Notes: generated by a model from the letters alone, not told the origin. A DNA stretch of 64,000 bases from Clostridium saccharoperbutylacetonicum N1-4(HMT) (GCF_000340885.1 NC_020291.1:3781001-3845000), one strand, 5' to 3'. Numbered from the stretch's first letter, positions 26,176 through 36,557 are shown. A program made the numbers and translations.

Positions 26176-27492
26176 TTATATGCTACATTTATTTTTCGAA
26201 GTAATAATTTTTCTCATATCTCCTACCATGTATAACGATCCACTGATTAATATTAAATCATCTTTTTCAGCTTCATTTACTGCTGAAAAAAATGCTTCTT
26301 CGTAACTTTCTAATGAAACAACATTAGGATTAAACTCTAATATCTCTTTTTTTAAATCTTCACTAAGTTCTGCTCTTTCACTATGAGGTGTCAATGCATA
26401 AACCTTTTCTGCTATTGGAGTTATTTCTTTTACCATTTCTTTGACTTGTTTATCTGCTAAAATACCAAGCAATAAATATAACTTATTATACTTAAAACAT
26501 TTTTCAACATTTCGTCTAAGTGCTTTTATTCCATCAATATTATGTGCTCCATCAATAACTATTGCAGGTTTTTTGCCTAACACTTCAAGTCTTCCAATCC
26601 ATTTAACATCTTCTAAACTTTTCTCTATTAGTTCTCTATTAATTATAATATTTTCTATTTCATATAATGCCTCTATAACATTTAATGCTACAGATAAATT
26701 TATTATTTGATGTTCCCCTAATAAAGGTAGTTTTACTGAATATGTATTCTTATTACTTTTTACCTGAACTTCTTGATATAATTCATCATTATTAATATTA
26801 AGTAATCTACTATCCTCTTTTTTAACTAAATAAACTCTAGATTTCTTTTCTTCAGCTACCTTAAGAATTACTTCTTCAACTTCCTTTTCTTGTGGATATA
26901 ATATTAAAGGTACATTTTCTTTTATTATCCCAGCCTTTTCTTTTGCTATTGCTTGTAAACTATCTCCTAAAATATTAACATGATCTAGGCTAATAGAAGT
27001 AATTACAGAAACCTTAGGTACAATTACATTTGTAGAATCTAACCTTCCTCCTAGCCCAACTTCAATAACTGCATAATCAACTTTTTCATTATAAAAATGT
27101 AAAAACATTAAAGCTGTTATTATTTCAAATTCGGTTGGATGCTCATAACCTTCTTCAACTACCCTTTCAATTACAACTTTAACTTTTTCTAATAAATCAA
27201 CTAATCTATCTTTATTTATGTTTTCACCATTTATTTGTATTCTTTCTTCAAACTCTTCTAAATAAGGAGATGTATACATTCCAACCTTATAACCTGCTCC
27301 TCTAAGAATTTTAGTGACCATAGCTGTAGTCGAGCCTTTTCCGTTTGTTCCTGCTATATGTATTAATTTTAGTTTTTTATGTGGACTTCCAAGTAACTCT
27401 AAAATTCTAAAAGTTCTCTCAAGTCCATAATTAGAACCAAATCTCCCTACACTTGTTATATAATTCATTGCTTCTTCATAAGTCATATTCAT
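26176..27492 (-). CDS. folC: folylpolyglutamate synthase/dihydrofolate synthase
   Basis: This 438-residue Mur-ligase-family enzyme has the P-loop AGTNGKGSTT (about 46-55), the YTSPYLEEFEERIQING segment, GLGGRLDSTN and DGAHNIDGI in the C-terminal domain. It adds glutamates to folates and, in the bifunctional type, makes dihydrofolate from dihydropteroate. GAGGTAAGCAGAA precedes the ATG. It is followed after 117 bp by the HIRAN gene. Length and motifs are complete. Confidence 0.93.
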   Translation of the reverse strand: MNMTYEEAMNYITSVGRFGSNYGLERTFRILELLGSPHKKLKLIHIAGTNGKGSTTAMVTKILRGAGYKVGMYTSPYLEEFEERIQINGENINKDRLVDLLEKVKVVIERVVEEGYEHPTEFEIITALMFLHFYNEKVDYAVIEVGLGGRLDSTNVIVPKVSVITSISLDHVNILGDSLQAIAKEKAGIIKENVPLILYPQEKEVEEVILKVAEEKKSRVYLVKKEDSRLLNINNDELYQEVQVKSNKNTYSVKLPLLGEHQIINLSVALNVIEALYEIENIIINRELIEKSLEDVKWIGRLEVLGKKPAIVIDGAHNIDGIKALRRNVEKCFKYNKLYLLLGILADKQVKEMVKEITPIAEKVYALTPHSERAELSEDLKKEILEFNPNVVSLESYEEAFFSAVNEAEKDDLILISGSLYMVGDMRKIITSKNKCSI

Positions 27493-27663
27493 TTCTGCTT
27501 ACCTCTTTGCTTTGTGTATTTCCTTTCTTACATTATACTTCAAATACAAACAAATTCCTAATACATATATCTATTTATATTACAATTACGAATTAAATAT
27601 TAAGTATGAAGAATTTCTAAAATATAAGCGAACCTATAAAAAATGACTGTCACAAAAATGAAA

Positions 27664-27728
27664 ATCCAAAAAGTGAATGTCCAAATTTTATATTTGGTTA
27701 CACGAACTTTCTCCCTGGAGCTTTTATA
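27664..27728 (-). repeat. dispersed repeat, reverse copy
   Basis: Read on the minus strand it matches 49647-49710: TATAAAAGCTCC, GGAGAAA(G/C)TTC, then CCAAATATAAAATTTGG and ACATTCACTTTTTGGA, with a few mismatches. A diverged copy is at 34037-34117. Confidence 0.75.
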
Positions 27729-27807
27729 CTTGACTGCACAAACTTTATCATTTATATCTATCTTAATAAAATGACAGATAATGTCCGCTAACACTTGGAT
27801 ACACTTA

Positions 27808-27857
27808 AAAAGAGGTACCTTATAACTACTTAATAGCTGCTATACGATACCTCTTTT
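27808..27857 (-). terminator. terminator of the aminotransferase gene
   Basis: AAAAGAGGTA pairs with TACCTCTTTT around a 30-base interval. T-rich sequence follows on the minus strand. Confidence 0.6.
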
Positions 27858-27870
27858 CATATTTTTATCT

Positions 27871-29064
27871 CTACTTTGTAATATTATATTCTTCAGCTAA
27901 CTTTTTAAATATTGGTAATGCATTTACTATTTGTTCAGTTTGCACACAATAAGAAATTCTAACATGACCTGGACAGCCGAAATCATCACCAGGTACTAAT
28001 AGCAAATCATATTTTTTTGCTCTCTCACAAAAAGCTTTAGCATCAGCTTCTAACGATTGAGGGAACAAATAAAATGCACCACCTGGTTCTACACATTTAT
28101 ATCCCATTTCAATTAAACCATTATATAATAATTCTTTATTTCTTTCATATATTGAAACATCAGAAGTTTGGTCAGCACATTTTGCTACTACCCTTTGAAA
28201 TAAACTTGGTGCATTAACATATCCAAGAACTCTTCCTGCTCCACAAATAGCTGCATAAGTATCTTGAAAATTCTCAATTTCATTAGGCACTAATACGTAG
28301 CCTATTCTCTCACCAGGTAATGATAGTGATTTACTATAAGAATAGCAAACAAAAGTATTATCATAGTATTTAGTAATATATGGAACTTCAACACCTTTAT
28401 ACACTATTTCTCTATATGGTTCATCTGAAATTAAGTAAATTGTATGGCCGTATTCCTTAGATTTTTCTTTTAAAAGCTTAGTTAATTTTAAAATTGTCTC
28501 TTCAGAATACACAACTCCAGATGGATTATTTGGCGAATTTATAATTACTGCCTTTGTATTTTTGTTTATACTCTTTTCAAATTCTTTAAAATTAATTTGA
28601 AAATTTTCGATATTAGCCTCTACAACGATAAGCTTAGCCCCAGTTGCTTCAACAAAGCATCTGTATTCTGGAAAGAACGGCGCAAAGGTAATGAATTCAT
28701 CATCTTTGCAAGATAAAGCTTTAAAACATATACTTATAGAAGCTGCTGCCCCTATTGTCATGTATAAATTATTCTTTGTATAATTAGTTCCAAATCTCTT
28801 ATTAATTGAATCAGCAATACTCTCTCTTACCTTATCATCACCTTGAGCACTAGTATATCCATGAACAACAGTTGAATCTTCATTTTCTAGTATGTCAAGA
28901 ATAGCTTCCTTAACGGATTCTGGTGCTGGTACATTAGGATTTCCAATGCTAAAATCATAAATTTTATCTCGCCCAACAATTTCAGCTCTTCTTTTCCCAA
29001 ATTCAAATATTTCTCTAATTGTCGATCTTTTGCTTCCTATTTCTATCATATCTTTTGATAACAT
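27871..29064 (-). CDS. pyridoxal-phosphate-dependent aminotransferase
   Basis: A 397-residue fold-type I enzyme with DFSIGNPNVPAPESV near the N-terminus, NSPNNPSGVVYS, the PLP Lys in YSYSKSLSLPGERIGY and the substrate Arg in HVRISYC. It resembles AspB/AspC-type aminotransferases of clostridia. AATTGGGGGTAAATT precedes the ATG. It is monocistronic with a hairpin after it. The amino-acid substrate cannot be decided from sequence. Confidence 0.87.
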   Translation of the reverse strand: MLSKDMIEIGSKRSTIREIFEFGKRRAEIVGRDKIYDFSIGNPNVPAPESVKEAILDILENEDSTVVHGYTSAQGDDKVRESIADSINKRFGTNYTKNNLYMTIGAAASISICFKALSCKDDEFITFAPFFPEYRCFVEATGAKLIVVEANIENFQINFKEFEKSINKNTKAVIINSPNNPSGVVYSEETILKLTKLLKEKSKEYGHTIYLISDEPYREIVYKGVEVPYITKYYDNTFVCYSYSKSLSLPGERIGYVLVPNEIENFQDTYAAICGAGRVLGYVNAPSLFQRVVAKCADQTSDVSIYERNKELLYNGLIEMGYKCVEPGGAFYLFPQSLEADAKAFCERAKKYDLLLVPGDDFGCPGHVRISYCVQTEQIVNALPIFKKLAEEYNITK

Positions 29065-29082
29065 AATTTACCCCCAATTTGT

Positions 29083-29215
29083 TCAGTTTACAATTTACAG
29101 TTAACAGTTGAGTTATGCAGTTTACAGGTTACAATTTACAGTTGCAGTTAGTAGTTATCAGTTTACAGGCGCAACTTGCAAATAGCAGTCTATAGGTTAT
29201 ACTTACAAATCGAAA
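29083..29215. repeat. low-complexity CAGTTTACA tract
   Basis: Irregular repeats of CAGTTTACA/CAATTTACAG fill the 5' region of the aminotransferase gene. A shorter version is at 49572-49602, beside another copy of the dispersed repeat family. Confidence 0.6.
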
Positions 29216-29327
29216 TCCACTGTTAGTTGTTAACTTTTTTGATTATTGCTTTTATTTATAATTTTATTCTTGTTTTATTTTATGCTTTTTTCTAGAAAAA
29301 AGCAATTTTTATCATAGTCAAATTACT

Positions 29328-30176
29328 CTAGTGATATATTTTTTTATTTTTATTTGTAGCTGTATTACTAAATATTATGGACAATAAAATGCTGAGTAAA
29401 AGAATGCTAAGTATAATTAATACAGAATTTGTGACTGAAATTTGTATCTTAACAATAAGTGAAATAAGTTTTATTCCAGTAAAAATCAGTATTCCACTTA
29501 CTCCATATTTCATGAATCTAAATTTAGTATTCATTTTAGCTAAGACATAATACATGCTTCTAAGACCGAGGATAGCAAAGATATTTGAAGTATATACTAT
29601 AAAAGTATCAGTAGTTATTGAAAAAATTGCAGGTATTGAATCGATAGCAAAAATTACATCTGAACCTTCTATTATTATAAGAGCTGCAAAAAGAGGTGTA
29701 GCATATATCCTTTTCTTTTGTTTAACAAAAAAAGCCTGTCCATAAAAAAGATCTGTAACTGGTATTATTTTTTTTACTAGTTTAATCAAAAGATTATTGT
29801 TAAATTTTTTATCCTCATGCTTTTTCTTAAATACAGCAAATCCACTATATATTAATATAAGACCAAAAAGAGGAAGCACAAAATGAAATCTATTAACTAT
29901 GTTTACTCCAAGCAAAATAAATATCAATCTTAGTACCATAGCACCTGATACTCCATATAGTAATACTCTTTCCTGATATTCTTCTCTTATTCCAAGGTTA
30001 CTAAATACCATAATAAATAGAAATAAATTATCTAAACTCAACGACATTTCTAATATGTATCCACCAAAGTATTCAACTGCAGCTGTTTGACCTCTTGTTA
30101 GATATATAAAGATGTTAAATAATATTGATATACTTATCCAAAAAATTAAATTAATAAAATTTCTTTTAGTATTCAT
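29328..30176 (-). CDS. TerC-family membrane protein
   Basis: Nine or so membrane segments carry the two acidic signatures of the TerC/Alx family: EMSLSLDNLFLFIMVFSN and IIEGSDVIFAIDSIPAIFSI. Members export or homeostatically control metal ions, in particular Mn2+, and were first named for tellurite resistance. No yybP-ykoY-type Mn riboswitch is visible upstream. GGAGGTTTAA precedes the ATG. It is a single gene, separated from valS by a terminator. Confidence 0.87.
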   Translation of the reverse strand: MNTKRNFINLIFWISISILFNIFIYLTRGQTAAVEYFGGYILEMSLSLDNLFLFIMVFSNLGIREEYQERVLLYGVSGAMVLRLIFILLGVNIVNRFHFVLPLFGLILIYSGFAVFKKKHEDKKFNNNLLIKLVKKIIPVTDLFYGQAFFVKQKKRIYATPLFAALIIIEGSDVIFAIDSIPAIFSITTDTFIVYTSNIFAILGLRSMYYVLAKMNTKFRFMKYGVSGILIFTGIKLISLIVKIQISVTNSVLIILSILLLSILLSIIFSNTATNKNKKIYH

Positions 30177-30373
30177 TTAAACCTCCATTTCTTAATGAAA
30201 AATACTATAATGCACCATTTATTATTTCTATACTCTAGTATATTTATGTTAAGGTTGAATAATTCCCATTAAAATTCTGTAGGTTTTCCTATCAAATTAT
30301 TAATCTTTCTTCTTTGATAATCATAAATTTTATCACGCCATAATTTTTTTGAAAATCTAATCTTTTATATGAA

Positions 30374-30409
30374 AAAAGAATGAGCCATTAAAATAATAAC
30401 TCATCCTTT
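30374..30409 (-). terminator. terminator of valS
   Basis: AAAGGATGAG pairs with CTCATTCTTT (minus strand) and is followed by T6. Confidence 0.75.
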
Positions 30410-30430
30410 ATAAATATTACCTACAATTAG

Positions 30431-33076
30431 CTAATTTAAAGCTTCAATTCTAACTTTAACAGCTTCAAGCATTTCTACGTATTTTACTCTCTTTTCTTTT
30501 TCAGCATCTATAACTGCTGCTGGTGCTTTAGCTACGAAACCTTGATTTCCTAATTTCTTATCAATTCTTTCAATTTCGCCTTCAAGCTTTTTAACTTCTT
30601 TATTTAATCTTTCTAATTCTTTATCTTTATCAACTAAGTCTAGTAAAGGCATGAATAATTCTCCACCTTTAACAACTAAAGATACAGCATTAGCTGGTAC
30701 ATTTGCTTTATCAGCTATAAATTCTACTTCTGAAGCTGAAGCTAATTTTTCAATATAGGCACTTCCTGCATTAAATGCTTTTTTAGCATCTTCAGCTATA
30801 TAGCAAATAACCTTTGCTTTTCTTGATGGTGGTACATTCATTTCAGCTCTAATATTTCTTAAGCCTTTTATAGCTTCAATAACGAATGCCATATCAGCTT
30901 CTGCTTCTTTATTTATTAAAGCTTCATCAAATACTGGCCAAGCTGAAGTTGTAATAGTTTCTTCATCACTTAAATGAGTGAAGATCTCTTCTGTAATAAA
31001 TGGCATAGCTGGATGTAATAATTTTAAGCCTGTAATTAGTACAGTATTTAATACATTGTAAGCTATTCCCTTAGCTTTTTCATCATCACCATAGAATACT
31101 GGTTTAACAAGTTCTATATACCAGTCACAGAATTCAGTCCACATAAAATCATAAACCTTTTGCATTGCAATTCCAAGTTCATATTTTTCCATGTTTTCTG
31201 TAACTTCTTTAACTAAAGTGTTCATTTCTGATAAGATCCACTTATCTGCTAAAGAATATTCCTTGCAGTCTTTATATTTGTTCATTATGTCCTTATCAAG
31301 GTTCATCATAACAAATCTTGAAGCATTCCAAATCTTATTAGCAAAGTTTCTTGATGATTCAACTCTTTCTGGATAATATCTCATATCATTTCCTGGAGCA
31401 TTACCAGTAGCTATCATAAATCTTAATGCATCTGCACCATAAGTTTCAATTACTTCTAATGGATCTACACCATTTCCTAAAGATTTACTCATTTTTCTTC
31501 CTTGAGAATCTCTAATTAGACCATGAATAAGTACTGTATTAAATGGAGTTTCTCCCATACAATGAAGTCCTGAGAATATCATTCTAGCAACCCAGAAGAA
31601 GATAATATCATGACCAGTAACTAATGTGCTTGTTGGATAGAAATATTCTAAATCCTCTGTTTTATGTGGCCAACCAAGTGTTGAGAATGGCCATAATGCT
31701 GAAGAAAACCATGTATCGAGTACATCATTATCTTGTTTAATATTAGTGCTTCCACATTTAGTACAAGCATTTGGTGCATCTTCAAGTACCATCATTTCAC
31801 CACAATCTTGACAATAGTAAACTGGGATTCTATGTCCCCACCATAATTGTCTTGAAATACACCAATCTTGAATGTTTTCCATCCAGTTAAAGTAAATCTT
31901 ATCAAATCTTTCAGGAACAAATTTAGTCTTACCACTCTTAACTACTTCTATAGCTGGCTTTGCAAGGTCTTCCATCTTAACATACCATTGCTTAGAAATA
32001 ATTGGTTCAACAGTAGTTCCACATCTATCATGAGTACCAACGTTATGAGCATGATCTTTTATTTTAACTAAAAGACCTAATTCTTCTAAATCCTTAACTA
32101 TAACTTTTCTAGCTTCGTATCTATCTAAACCTTTGTATTTTCCACCTTTTTCGTTGATAATTCCTTGATCATCCATAACTCTTATGATTTCTAAGTTATG
32201 TCTTTTTCCAACTTCAAAGTCGTTAGGATCATGAGCTGGAGTCATCTTAACTGCACCAGTTCCAAATTCTAAATCAACATAGTCATCACCAACTATAGGA
32301 ATTTCTCTGTTTACTAATGGGAGTATTACTGTTTTACCTATAAGATGTTTGTATCTTTCATCATTTGGATTTACAGCAACACCACTATCTCCTAGTAATG
32401 TTTCTGGTCTTGTTGTAGCAATTTCAAGAAAACCACTTCCATCAGCTAATGGGTAATTGATGTGCCAGAAATGTCCTGCTTGTTCTTCATATTCAATTTC
32501 TGCATCAGATAAAGCTGTTTGGCAATGTGTACACCAGTTGGTTATTCTATTTCCTTGATAAATTAAACCTTCATTATATAACTTAACAAATACGTGTTTA
32601 ACAGCTGCACTAAGATTTTCATCCATTGTAAATGCTTCTCTTGTAAAATCAGCAGATACTCCAAGCTTTTTAACTTGGTTTCTTATAGTAGCTCTGTATT
32701 TGTCACTCCATTCCCAAACTTTTTCAAGGAAAGCTTCTCTTCCCATTTCCTTCTTGTCATAACCTTGCTCAGCAAGCATGTTAGCCACTCTAACTTCTGT
32801 TGCAATAGACGCATGATCTTCACCAGGAAGCCATAAAGCAGCATATCCTTGCATTCTCTTAAATCTAATAAGCATATCTTGAAGTGTATCATCAAAGGCA
32901 TGCCCTAAGTGAAGTTGACCTGTTATATTTGGCGGTGGCATAACTATAGTATAAGGCTTTTTGCGCTTATCAACTACTGGTGTGAAATAGCCTTTTTCTT
33001 CCCAATTCTTATAAATTCTGTCTTCAAATTCTTTTGGATCATATGTGGTTGCAATGTTTTTCATTTCTTCTGACAT
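30431..33076 (-). CDS. valS: valyl-tRNA synthetase
   Basis: An 881-residue class I synthetase with HLGH at residues 56-59 ([15 protein letters not shown]), KMSKS in [10 protein letters not shown], a CP1 editing insert ([17 protein letters not shown]) and a C-terminal coiled coil ([20 protein letters not shown]). It charges tRNA-Val and edits Thr. CGGAGGAATAGAA precedes the ATG. It lies 183 bp downstream of plsY on the same strand. A T-box leader precedes plsY and none directly precedes valS, so the leader may serve the pair. Confidence 0.96.
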   Translation of the reverse strand: MSEEMKNIATTYDPKEFEDRIYKNWEEKGYFTPVVDKRKKPYTIVMPPPNITGQLHLGHAFDDTLQDMLIRFKRMQGYAALWLPGEDHASIATEVRVANMLAEQGYDKKEMGREAFLEKVWEWSDKYRATIRNQVKKLGVSADFTREAFTMDENLSAAVKHVFVKLYNEGLIYQGNRITNWCTHCQTALSDAEIEYEEQAGHFWHINYPLADGSGFLEIATTRPETLLGDSGVAVNPNDERYKHLIGKTVILPLVNREIPIVGDDYVDLEFGTGAVKMTPAHDPNDFEVGKRHNLEIIRVMDDQGIINEKGGKYKGLDRYEARKVIVKDLEELGLLVKIKDHAHNVGTHDRCGTTVEPIISKQWYVKMEDLAKPAIEVVKSGKTKFVPERFDKIYFNWMENIQDWCISRQLWWGHRIPVYYCQDCGEMMVLEDAPNACTKCGSTNIKQDNDVLDTWFSSALWPFSTLGWPHKTEDLEYFYPTSTLVTGHDIIFFWVARMIFSGLHCMGETPFNTVLIHGLIRDSQGRKMSKSLGNGVDPLEVIETYGADALRFMIATGNAPGNDMRYYPERVESSRNFANKIWNASRFVMMNLDKDIMNKYKDCKEYSLADKWILSEMNTLVKEVTENMEKYELGIAMQKVYDFMWTEFCDWYIELVKPVFYGDDEKAKGIAYNVLNTVLITGLKLLHPAMPFITEEIFTHLSDEETITTSAWPVFDEALINKEAEADMAFVIEAIKGLRNIRAEMNVPPSRKAKVICYIAEDAKKAFNAGSAYIEKLASASEVEFIADKANVPANAVSLVVKGGELFMPLLDLVDKDKELERLNKEVKKLEGEIERIDKKLGNQGFVAKAPAAVIDAEKEKRVKYVEMLEAVKVRIEALN

Positions 33077-33259
33077 TTCTATTCCTCCGTTTAAAATCTG
33101 ATGTACAAGGTATTAAATGCCCCTTGTCATAGCGCTATATATAGCTACATTCAAATTACTATAGCATTTTAAAATTATTTAAAACATATTTTAGTAATGA
33201 TGTATATCAAAGCCTTGCTTTTAAAAAAATCGGCTTAGTAATAATTATTTTTTATTCTA

Positions 33260-33919
33260 TTAGTTTTTTTTCTCATTTTTAAGAATCCCAATTAGTCCAA
33301 GAGGCTTTTCTTCACCATGCACTAATCTAGTTATATTAGATCTATGGGCAATAGTAGCTAATACAAAGTATAAACATGCAAATAAGGAAATCCACCAATA
33401 GTCTTTTGCATATACAATCAAATGATAAATTGCCTCTGCTGCAAAAAAGGTTAATGCAAACACTGACATCCTATCCACAATTAGCAATAAAATTACTCCT
33501 ACAATCAATGAAATTAATGTAAAACCTGGATTTACAACCATAAAAACTCCAATACCTGTGGCAAAGCCTTTTCCACCTTTAAATCTAAGCAATATTGGAT
33601 ATATGTGTCCTAGTATAACAGCAAATCCAGCTAAATAAGCAGCAAACATTCCAACCTCTGCTCCACCTATTGAAGTAAATATCATTTTTCCCACAAACGA
33701 GCAAATAAAACCTTTTAAAAAATCTAAAAATAAAGTCATAACTCCATATTTTATCCCAAATACACGAGTCATATTAGTAGTCCCTGGATTTTTACTTCCT
33801 AGTTCTCTAATATCTTTGTGAATAAACTTATTTGATATAGCAATAGCTGTACAAAAATTACCAATAAAATAACTAAATACAACTAATAATGATAATTGCC
33901 ACCAATAATTCATAAACAA
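33260..33919 (-). CDS. plsY: glycerol-3-phosphate acyltransferase PlsY
   Basis: A 219-residue membrane protein with about five to six membrane segments and the three PlsY motifs: SKNPGTTNMTRVFG, LGHIYPILLRFKGGKGFATGIG, and the C-terminal AHRSNITRLVHGEEK. It transfers acyl from acyl phosphate to glycerol-3-phosphate, the first step of phospholipid synthesis. Start: TTG at 33919 (10 bases after GGAG) or ATG at 33913. It lies between a T-box leader and valS, which is an unusual place for a lipid gene. Confidence 0.92.
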   Translation of the reverse strand: MFMNYWWQLSLLVVFSYFIGNFCTAIAISNKFIHKDIRELGSKNPGTTNMTRVFGIKYGVMTLFLDFLKGFICSFVGKMIFTSIGGAEVGMFAAYLAGFAVILGHIYPILLRFKGGKGFATGIGVFMVVNPGFTLISLIVGVILLLIVDRMSVFALTFFAAEAIYHLIVYAKDYWWISLFACLYFVLATIAHRSNITRLVHGEEKPLGLIGILKNEKKN

Positions 33920-34036
33920 AATTCTAACACTCCTTCCTCTATTAATATAATGCCTAAATTGAATCGTTGAATTTTAATTATGAATTTTATATTTTTAATT
34001 CTTAAGGAAACCCGACTCACATTCGTTCGCTGGGGG

Positions 34037-34117
34037 CTTTCGAATAACCAAATATAAAATGCCCACAGGGAAAGTTCGAAGAACAAAATATAAAATTTTG
34101 ATTCTCACTTTTGAATT
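34037..34117 (+). repeat. dispersed repeat, diverged copy
   Basis: Two AAATATAAAA units separated by CCCACAGGGAAAGTTCGAA, ending in TCTCACTTTTGAATTCTC; related to 49622-49724 and to the reverse copy at 27664-27728. It sits between the T-box terminator and plsY. Confidence 0.55.
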
Positions 34118-34126
34118 CTCAACGCC

Positions 34127-34440
34127 AAAAGAGCCTTCATCACAAAAGGACGAAGACTCGCGGTACCACCTTTATTTCCACACAAGCAATTATATATGCT
34201 CTAATGGACTCTTAATTTAAATAACGATTCAGATAAACCGTCTTTAGCTACTATTATTTCACTAAAGAAGCTCAAAAGCTACCTTCAAAACTTTCAGCAT
34301 AAGGGTTTTCAGCTACTCCCTCTCTCTAACTAGTTCTCTCCAAATCTATGATTCAAGAAAAGAACTGTACTCCTCAACTCCTATGAGTGAGTTTCCTTTT
34401 AATGCCTCCAAATTTCTACTCCTCTTTTTCATTGCTTTTA
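34127..34440 (-). promoter_or_regulatory. T-box riboswitch upstream of plsY-valS
   Basis: Minus-strand AAAGGTGGTACCGCGAG (34157-34173) is the tRNA-acceptor-binding T-box bulge. It is followed by a terminator hairpin (GAGTCTTCGTC with GATGAAGGCTC, then TTTT). Upstream are an AGAGAG motif and an AGTAGCTGAAAA apical-loop-like segment of stem I. The specifier region reads TTGAAGGTAGC; either GGU (Gly, 34281-34283) or GUA (Val, 34280-34282) could be the codon. The first genes downstream are plsY and then valS, which favours valine. Confidence 0.82.
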
Positions 34441-34638
34441 TTATTCAATTTACTTAAAATAATAGCTTATAGTATAAATTTTGTCAATAATAGTTTTTTA
34501 TGAACCATCTTCTCTCTTACCAAAATATATTTATCATATACTTAAATATTTTTCAATATCTTCAAAACTTTCTATATCTAAAATATTTTCAATAATTAAA
34601 ATAAATTCATACACAATTCTTTTATGTTATATATAATC

Positions 34639-35004
34639 TTACTTTGATCTATCAATTTCAATTTGTTCTTCACCCCACGCATTTAATCCACTCAAAACAG
34701 GAATTAACGCTTTACCTCTTTCCGTTAAAGAATATTCAACTTTAGGAGGAATCGTGTTATATTGAGTTCGAACAATAATATTATATTCTTCTAATTCTCG
34801 TAAAGACTTTGTGAGCATAGTGGTAGTAATGCCTTTAATTCTTCGTTTTAATTCATTGTATCTTGTAATATCATTTTCCGCCAAATACCAAATAATTGGC
34901 AATTTCCACTTTTGCCCCAAAATATTAAGTGCATATAAAGTAGGACATTGTACCTCATATATATTATTAGGGGATTTCTGATTACAATCTATATTCTTAT
35001 TCAT
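34639..35004 (-). CDS. HxlR-family transcriptional regulator
   Basis: A 121-residue winged-helix protein: CPTLYALNILGQKWKLPIIWYL with the N-terminal Cys, then RRIKGITTTMLTKSLRELEEY and VEYSLTERGKAL. HxlR proteins often sense oxidants or electrophiles through that Cys. It is divergent from a flavin reductase-like gene; a palindrome lies between them (35029-35045). It probably regulates itself and the reductase. Confidence 0.9.
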   Translation of the reverse strand: MNKNIDCNQKSPNNIYEVQCPTLYALNILGQKWKLPIIWYLAENDITRYNELKRRIKGITTTMLTKSLRELEEYNIIVRTQYNTIPPKVEYSLTERGKALIPVLSGLNAWGEEQIEIDRSK

Positions 35005-35028
35005 AATTACAACTCCTTTAAACTTTAC

Positions 35029-35045
35029 AGTATACTTTTTATACT
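35029..35045. promoter_or_regulatory. candidate HxlR operator
   Basis: AGTATA-CTTTT-TATACT palindrome in the shared divergent region; the HxlR proteins YodB/HypR use similar TA-rich palindromes. Inferred only. Confidence 0.35.
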
Positions 35046-35137
35046 AACGAAGAAAAAACTACATACTTGCATATTTATATCCTAATGGTATATTGATTAT
35101 AGCAGAAAAATAAAATATTGAAAATAGGAGTGTTACT

Positions 35138-35791
35138 ATGAAGGTTTATGCTATTAACGGAAGTCCAAGAAAAAATAAGAATACAGCTACTTTACTTCAA
35201 AGAGTTTTAGATGGGGTAGTACAAGTTGCAAAAGATAAAGAAATTGAAACTGAAATAATCAATTTATATGACTTAAACTATACTGGATGCAGAAGTTGCT
35301 TTGCTTGCAAAAGACTTGAAGGTAAAAGTTATGGAAAATGTGCAGTTAAAGACGATATTCAAGAAATTCTAGAAAAATTATCTCAAGCTGATGGAATTAT
35401 TTTTGGCTCTCCAGTATATTGGGATAATATATCAGGTCAATTACACTCATTTTTAGAAAGATTGTTATTTCCCTATTTAGTGTATGATAAGAACCTTTCT
35501 ACAATTGCACCAAAAAGGATGCCAACAGCTTTCATTTATACAATGGGTTCTCCAGAAGAAATAATGGAAAATTTAAATTATAAATTAACATTCAGTAAAT
35601 TTGAATCCTTTATAGAACGTATATTTACAAAACCACAAGTAATGTATTGTAATGATACTTACCAATTTGATGATTACTCAAAATATGAATCTACTTTTTT
35701 TTCTGAAGAAGCAAAAGCAACACATCGAAAAGTTCAATTTCCTTTCGACAGTCAAAAAGCATTTGAACTAGGTGCGCGTTTAATAAAGTAG
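35138..35791 (+). CDS. NAD(P)H-dependent FMN reductase/flavodoxin-family protein
   Basis: This 217-residue protein begins with the FMN phosphate loop NGSPRKNKNTATLL. It has TGCRSCFACKRLEG, where the Cys pair is typical of iron-sulfur flavoprotein-like members, and IFGSPVYWDNISGQLHSFLER. It should reduce quinones or other electron acceptors with NAD(P)H through FMN. ATAGGAGTG precedes the ATG. It is divergent from an HxlR regulator, a common pairing in stress response to electrophiles. Confidence 0.85.
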   Translation: MKVYAINGSPRKNKNTATLLQRVLDGVVQVAKDKEIETEIINLYDLNYTGCRSCFACKRLEGKSYGKCAVKDDIQEILEKLSQADGIIFGSPVYWDNISGQLHSFLERLLFPYLVYDKNLSTIAPKRMPTAFIYTMGSPEEIMENLNYKLTFSKFESFIERIFTKPQVMYCNDTYQFDDYSKYESTFFSEEAKATHRKVQFPFDSQKAFELGARLIK

Positions 35792-35860
35792 TCATTTATA
35801 TACTACCTATAAGACACAATAAATTAATATTCTCTAACATATCTTTCTTAATATAAAAAA

Positions 35861-35888
35861 CTTACCATATTCATTTTTATATGGTAAG
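35861..35888. terminator. hairpin after the flavin reductase gene
   Basis: CTTACCATAT pairs with ATATGGTAAG; T-rich on the plus side, A6 on the other side, so bidirectional. Confidence 0.65.
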
Positions 35889-36126
35889 TCATTTCTAGCA
35901 ATTCCATACCCAATTTTAGTAAATTTATTACTCACTTATGATATGGTTCACCATTCATTATCCTAAATTTAATTTAGAAATTAAGCATTTTCTCATGAAC
36001 ACAAACTTCCAATTATAGACATAATGAGAATAAAATTTATCCACTATTAATTAGGTTATATCAACCATTATACCTCTTATTTTTCATATATGGAATATTT
36101 ATCTATTACATCAAATAAAAAACCAC

Positions 36127-36165
36127 AAAAAAAATGTAGCAACACACATTTATGCTACTACATTT
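36127..36165 (-). terminator. terminator of the coiled-coil gene
   Basis: AAATGTAG(TAG)CA pairs with TGCTACATTT on the minus strand, followed by a T run. Confidence 0.7.
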
Positions 36166-36173
36166 TATATAAT

Positions 36174-36557
36174 TCAACTCATTCCAGTTATGGTTTTATG
36201 TTTTGAAAGCTGAATTATACTATTTTCATTTTTTATAGTTCTTATGGTTAAATTATTTACATCAGTTTGTAAATTATCTACTTTATTAGTTAAACCAAAA
36301 ATTAATTCTGTATTTTGTTTATATCCATCAAATAAAGCATCAATTTTAGGTTTAATTTCATTTTCAATAGTCATATTAGTTTTACGAACTACATTTTCTA
36401 AATTATCAAATCTTTCATTTATCTCAGATTTCATATTACTAATGTCTGATTTCATATTACCGATATCTGATTTCATGTAGCCAACATCTGATTTTATACC
36501 TTGAACTTCTGAATACATTTTAGTTAGTAAATCAAACATTTGATCATTATCTGCCAC
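36174..36557 (-). CDS. coiled-coil hypothetical protein
   Basis: Three near-identical heptads (GYMKSDIGNMKSDISNMKSE) form a coiled coil at about residues 25-50, and a second coiled coil runs at 80-120. Start: GTG at 36557 has AGGAG 9 bases upstream; the ATG at 36563 is too close. The 127-residue protein has no signal peptide or catalytic motif. Proteins of this type in clostridia often have a conserved MFDLLTKMYSEVQ start; function unknown. Confidence 0.7.
   Translation of the reverse strand: MADNDQMFDLLTKMYSEVQGIKSDVGYMKSDIGNMKSDISNMKSEINERFDNLENVVRKTNMTIENEIKPKIDALFDGYKQNTELIFGLTNKVDNLQTDVNNLTIRTIKNENSIIQLSKHKTITGMS

Larger units (their letters stand above)
27493..27870. other. intergenic stretch with dispersed repeat
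   Basis: It holds a reverse copy of the TATAAAAGCTCC.../ATTCACTTTTTGG repeat (27664-27728) and the aminotransferase terminator (27808-27857). A 64-codon frame across the repeat has no ribosome site and is not considered real. Confidence 0.6.
35792..36173. other. intergenic stretch with two terminators
   Basis: No gene is supported. It contains a hairpin at 35861-35888 and the coiled-coil gene's terminator (36127-36165). The rest is AT-rich. Confidence 0.5.

Noticed and set aside
27600..27794. A 64-codon frame on the minus strand
   Set aside because: It lies over a dispersed repeat, has no ribosome site, and its hydrophobic stretch comes from the repeat.
30177..30330. yybP-ykoY Mn riboswitch before terC
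   Set aside because: The conserved GGGGAGUA-type elements are not found in the leader.
32683..32901. Overlapping frames in valS and other long genes
   Set aside because: They are shadows in other frames of well-supported genes, without ribosome sites or family motifs.
33077..33259. T-box directly upstream of valS
   Set aside because: No GGTACCGCG-type bulge is present; the only nearby T-box lies upstream of plsY.
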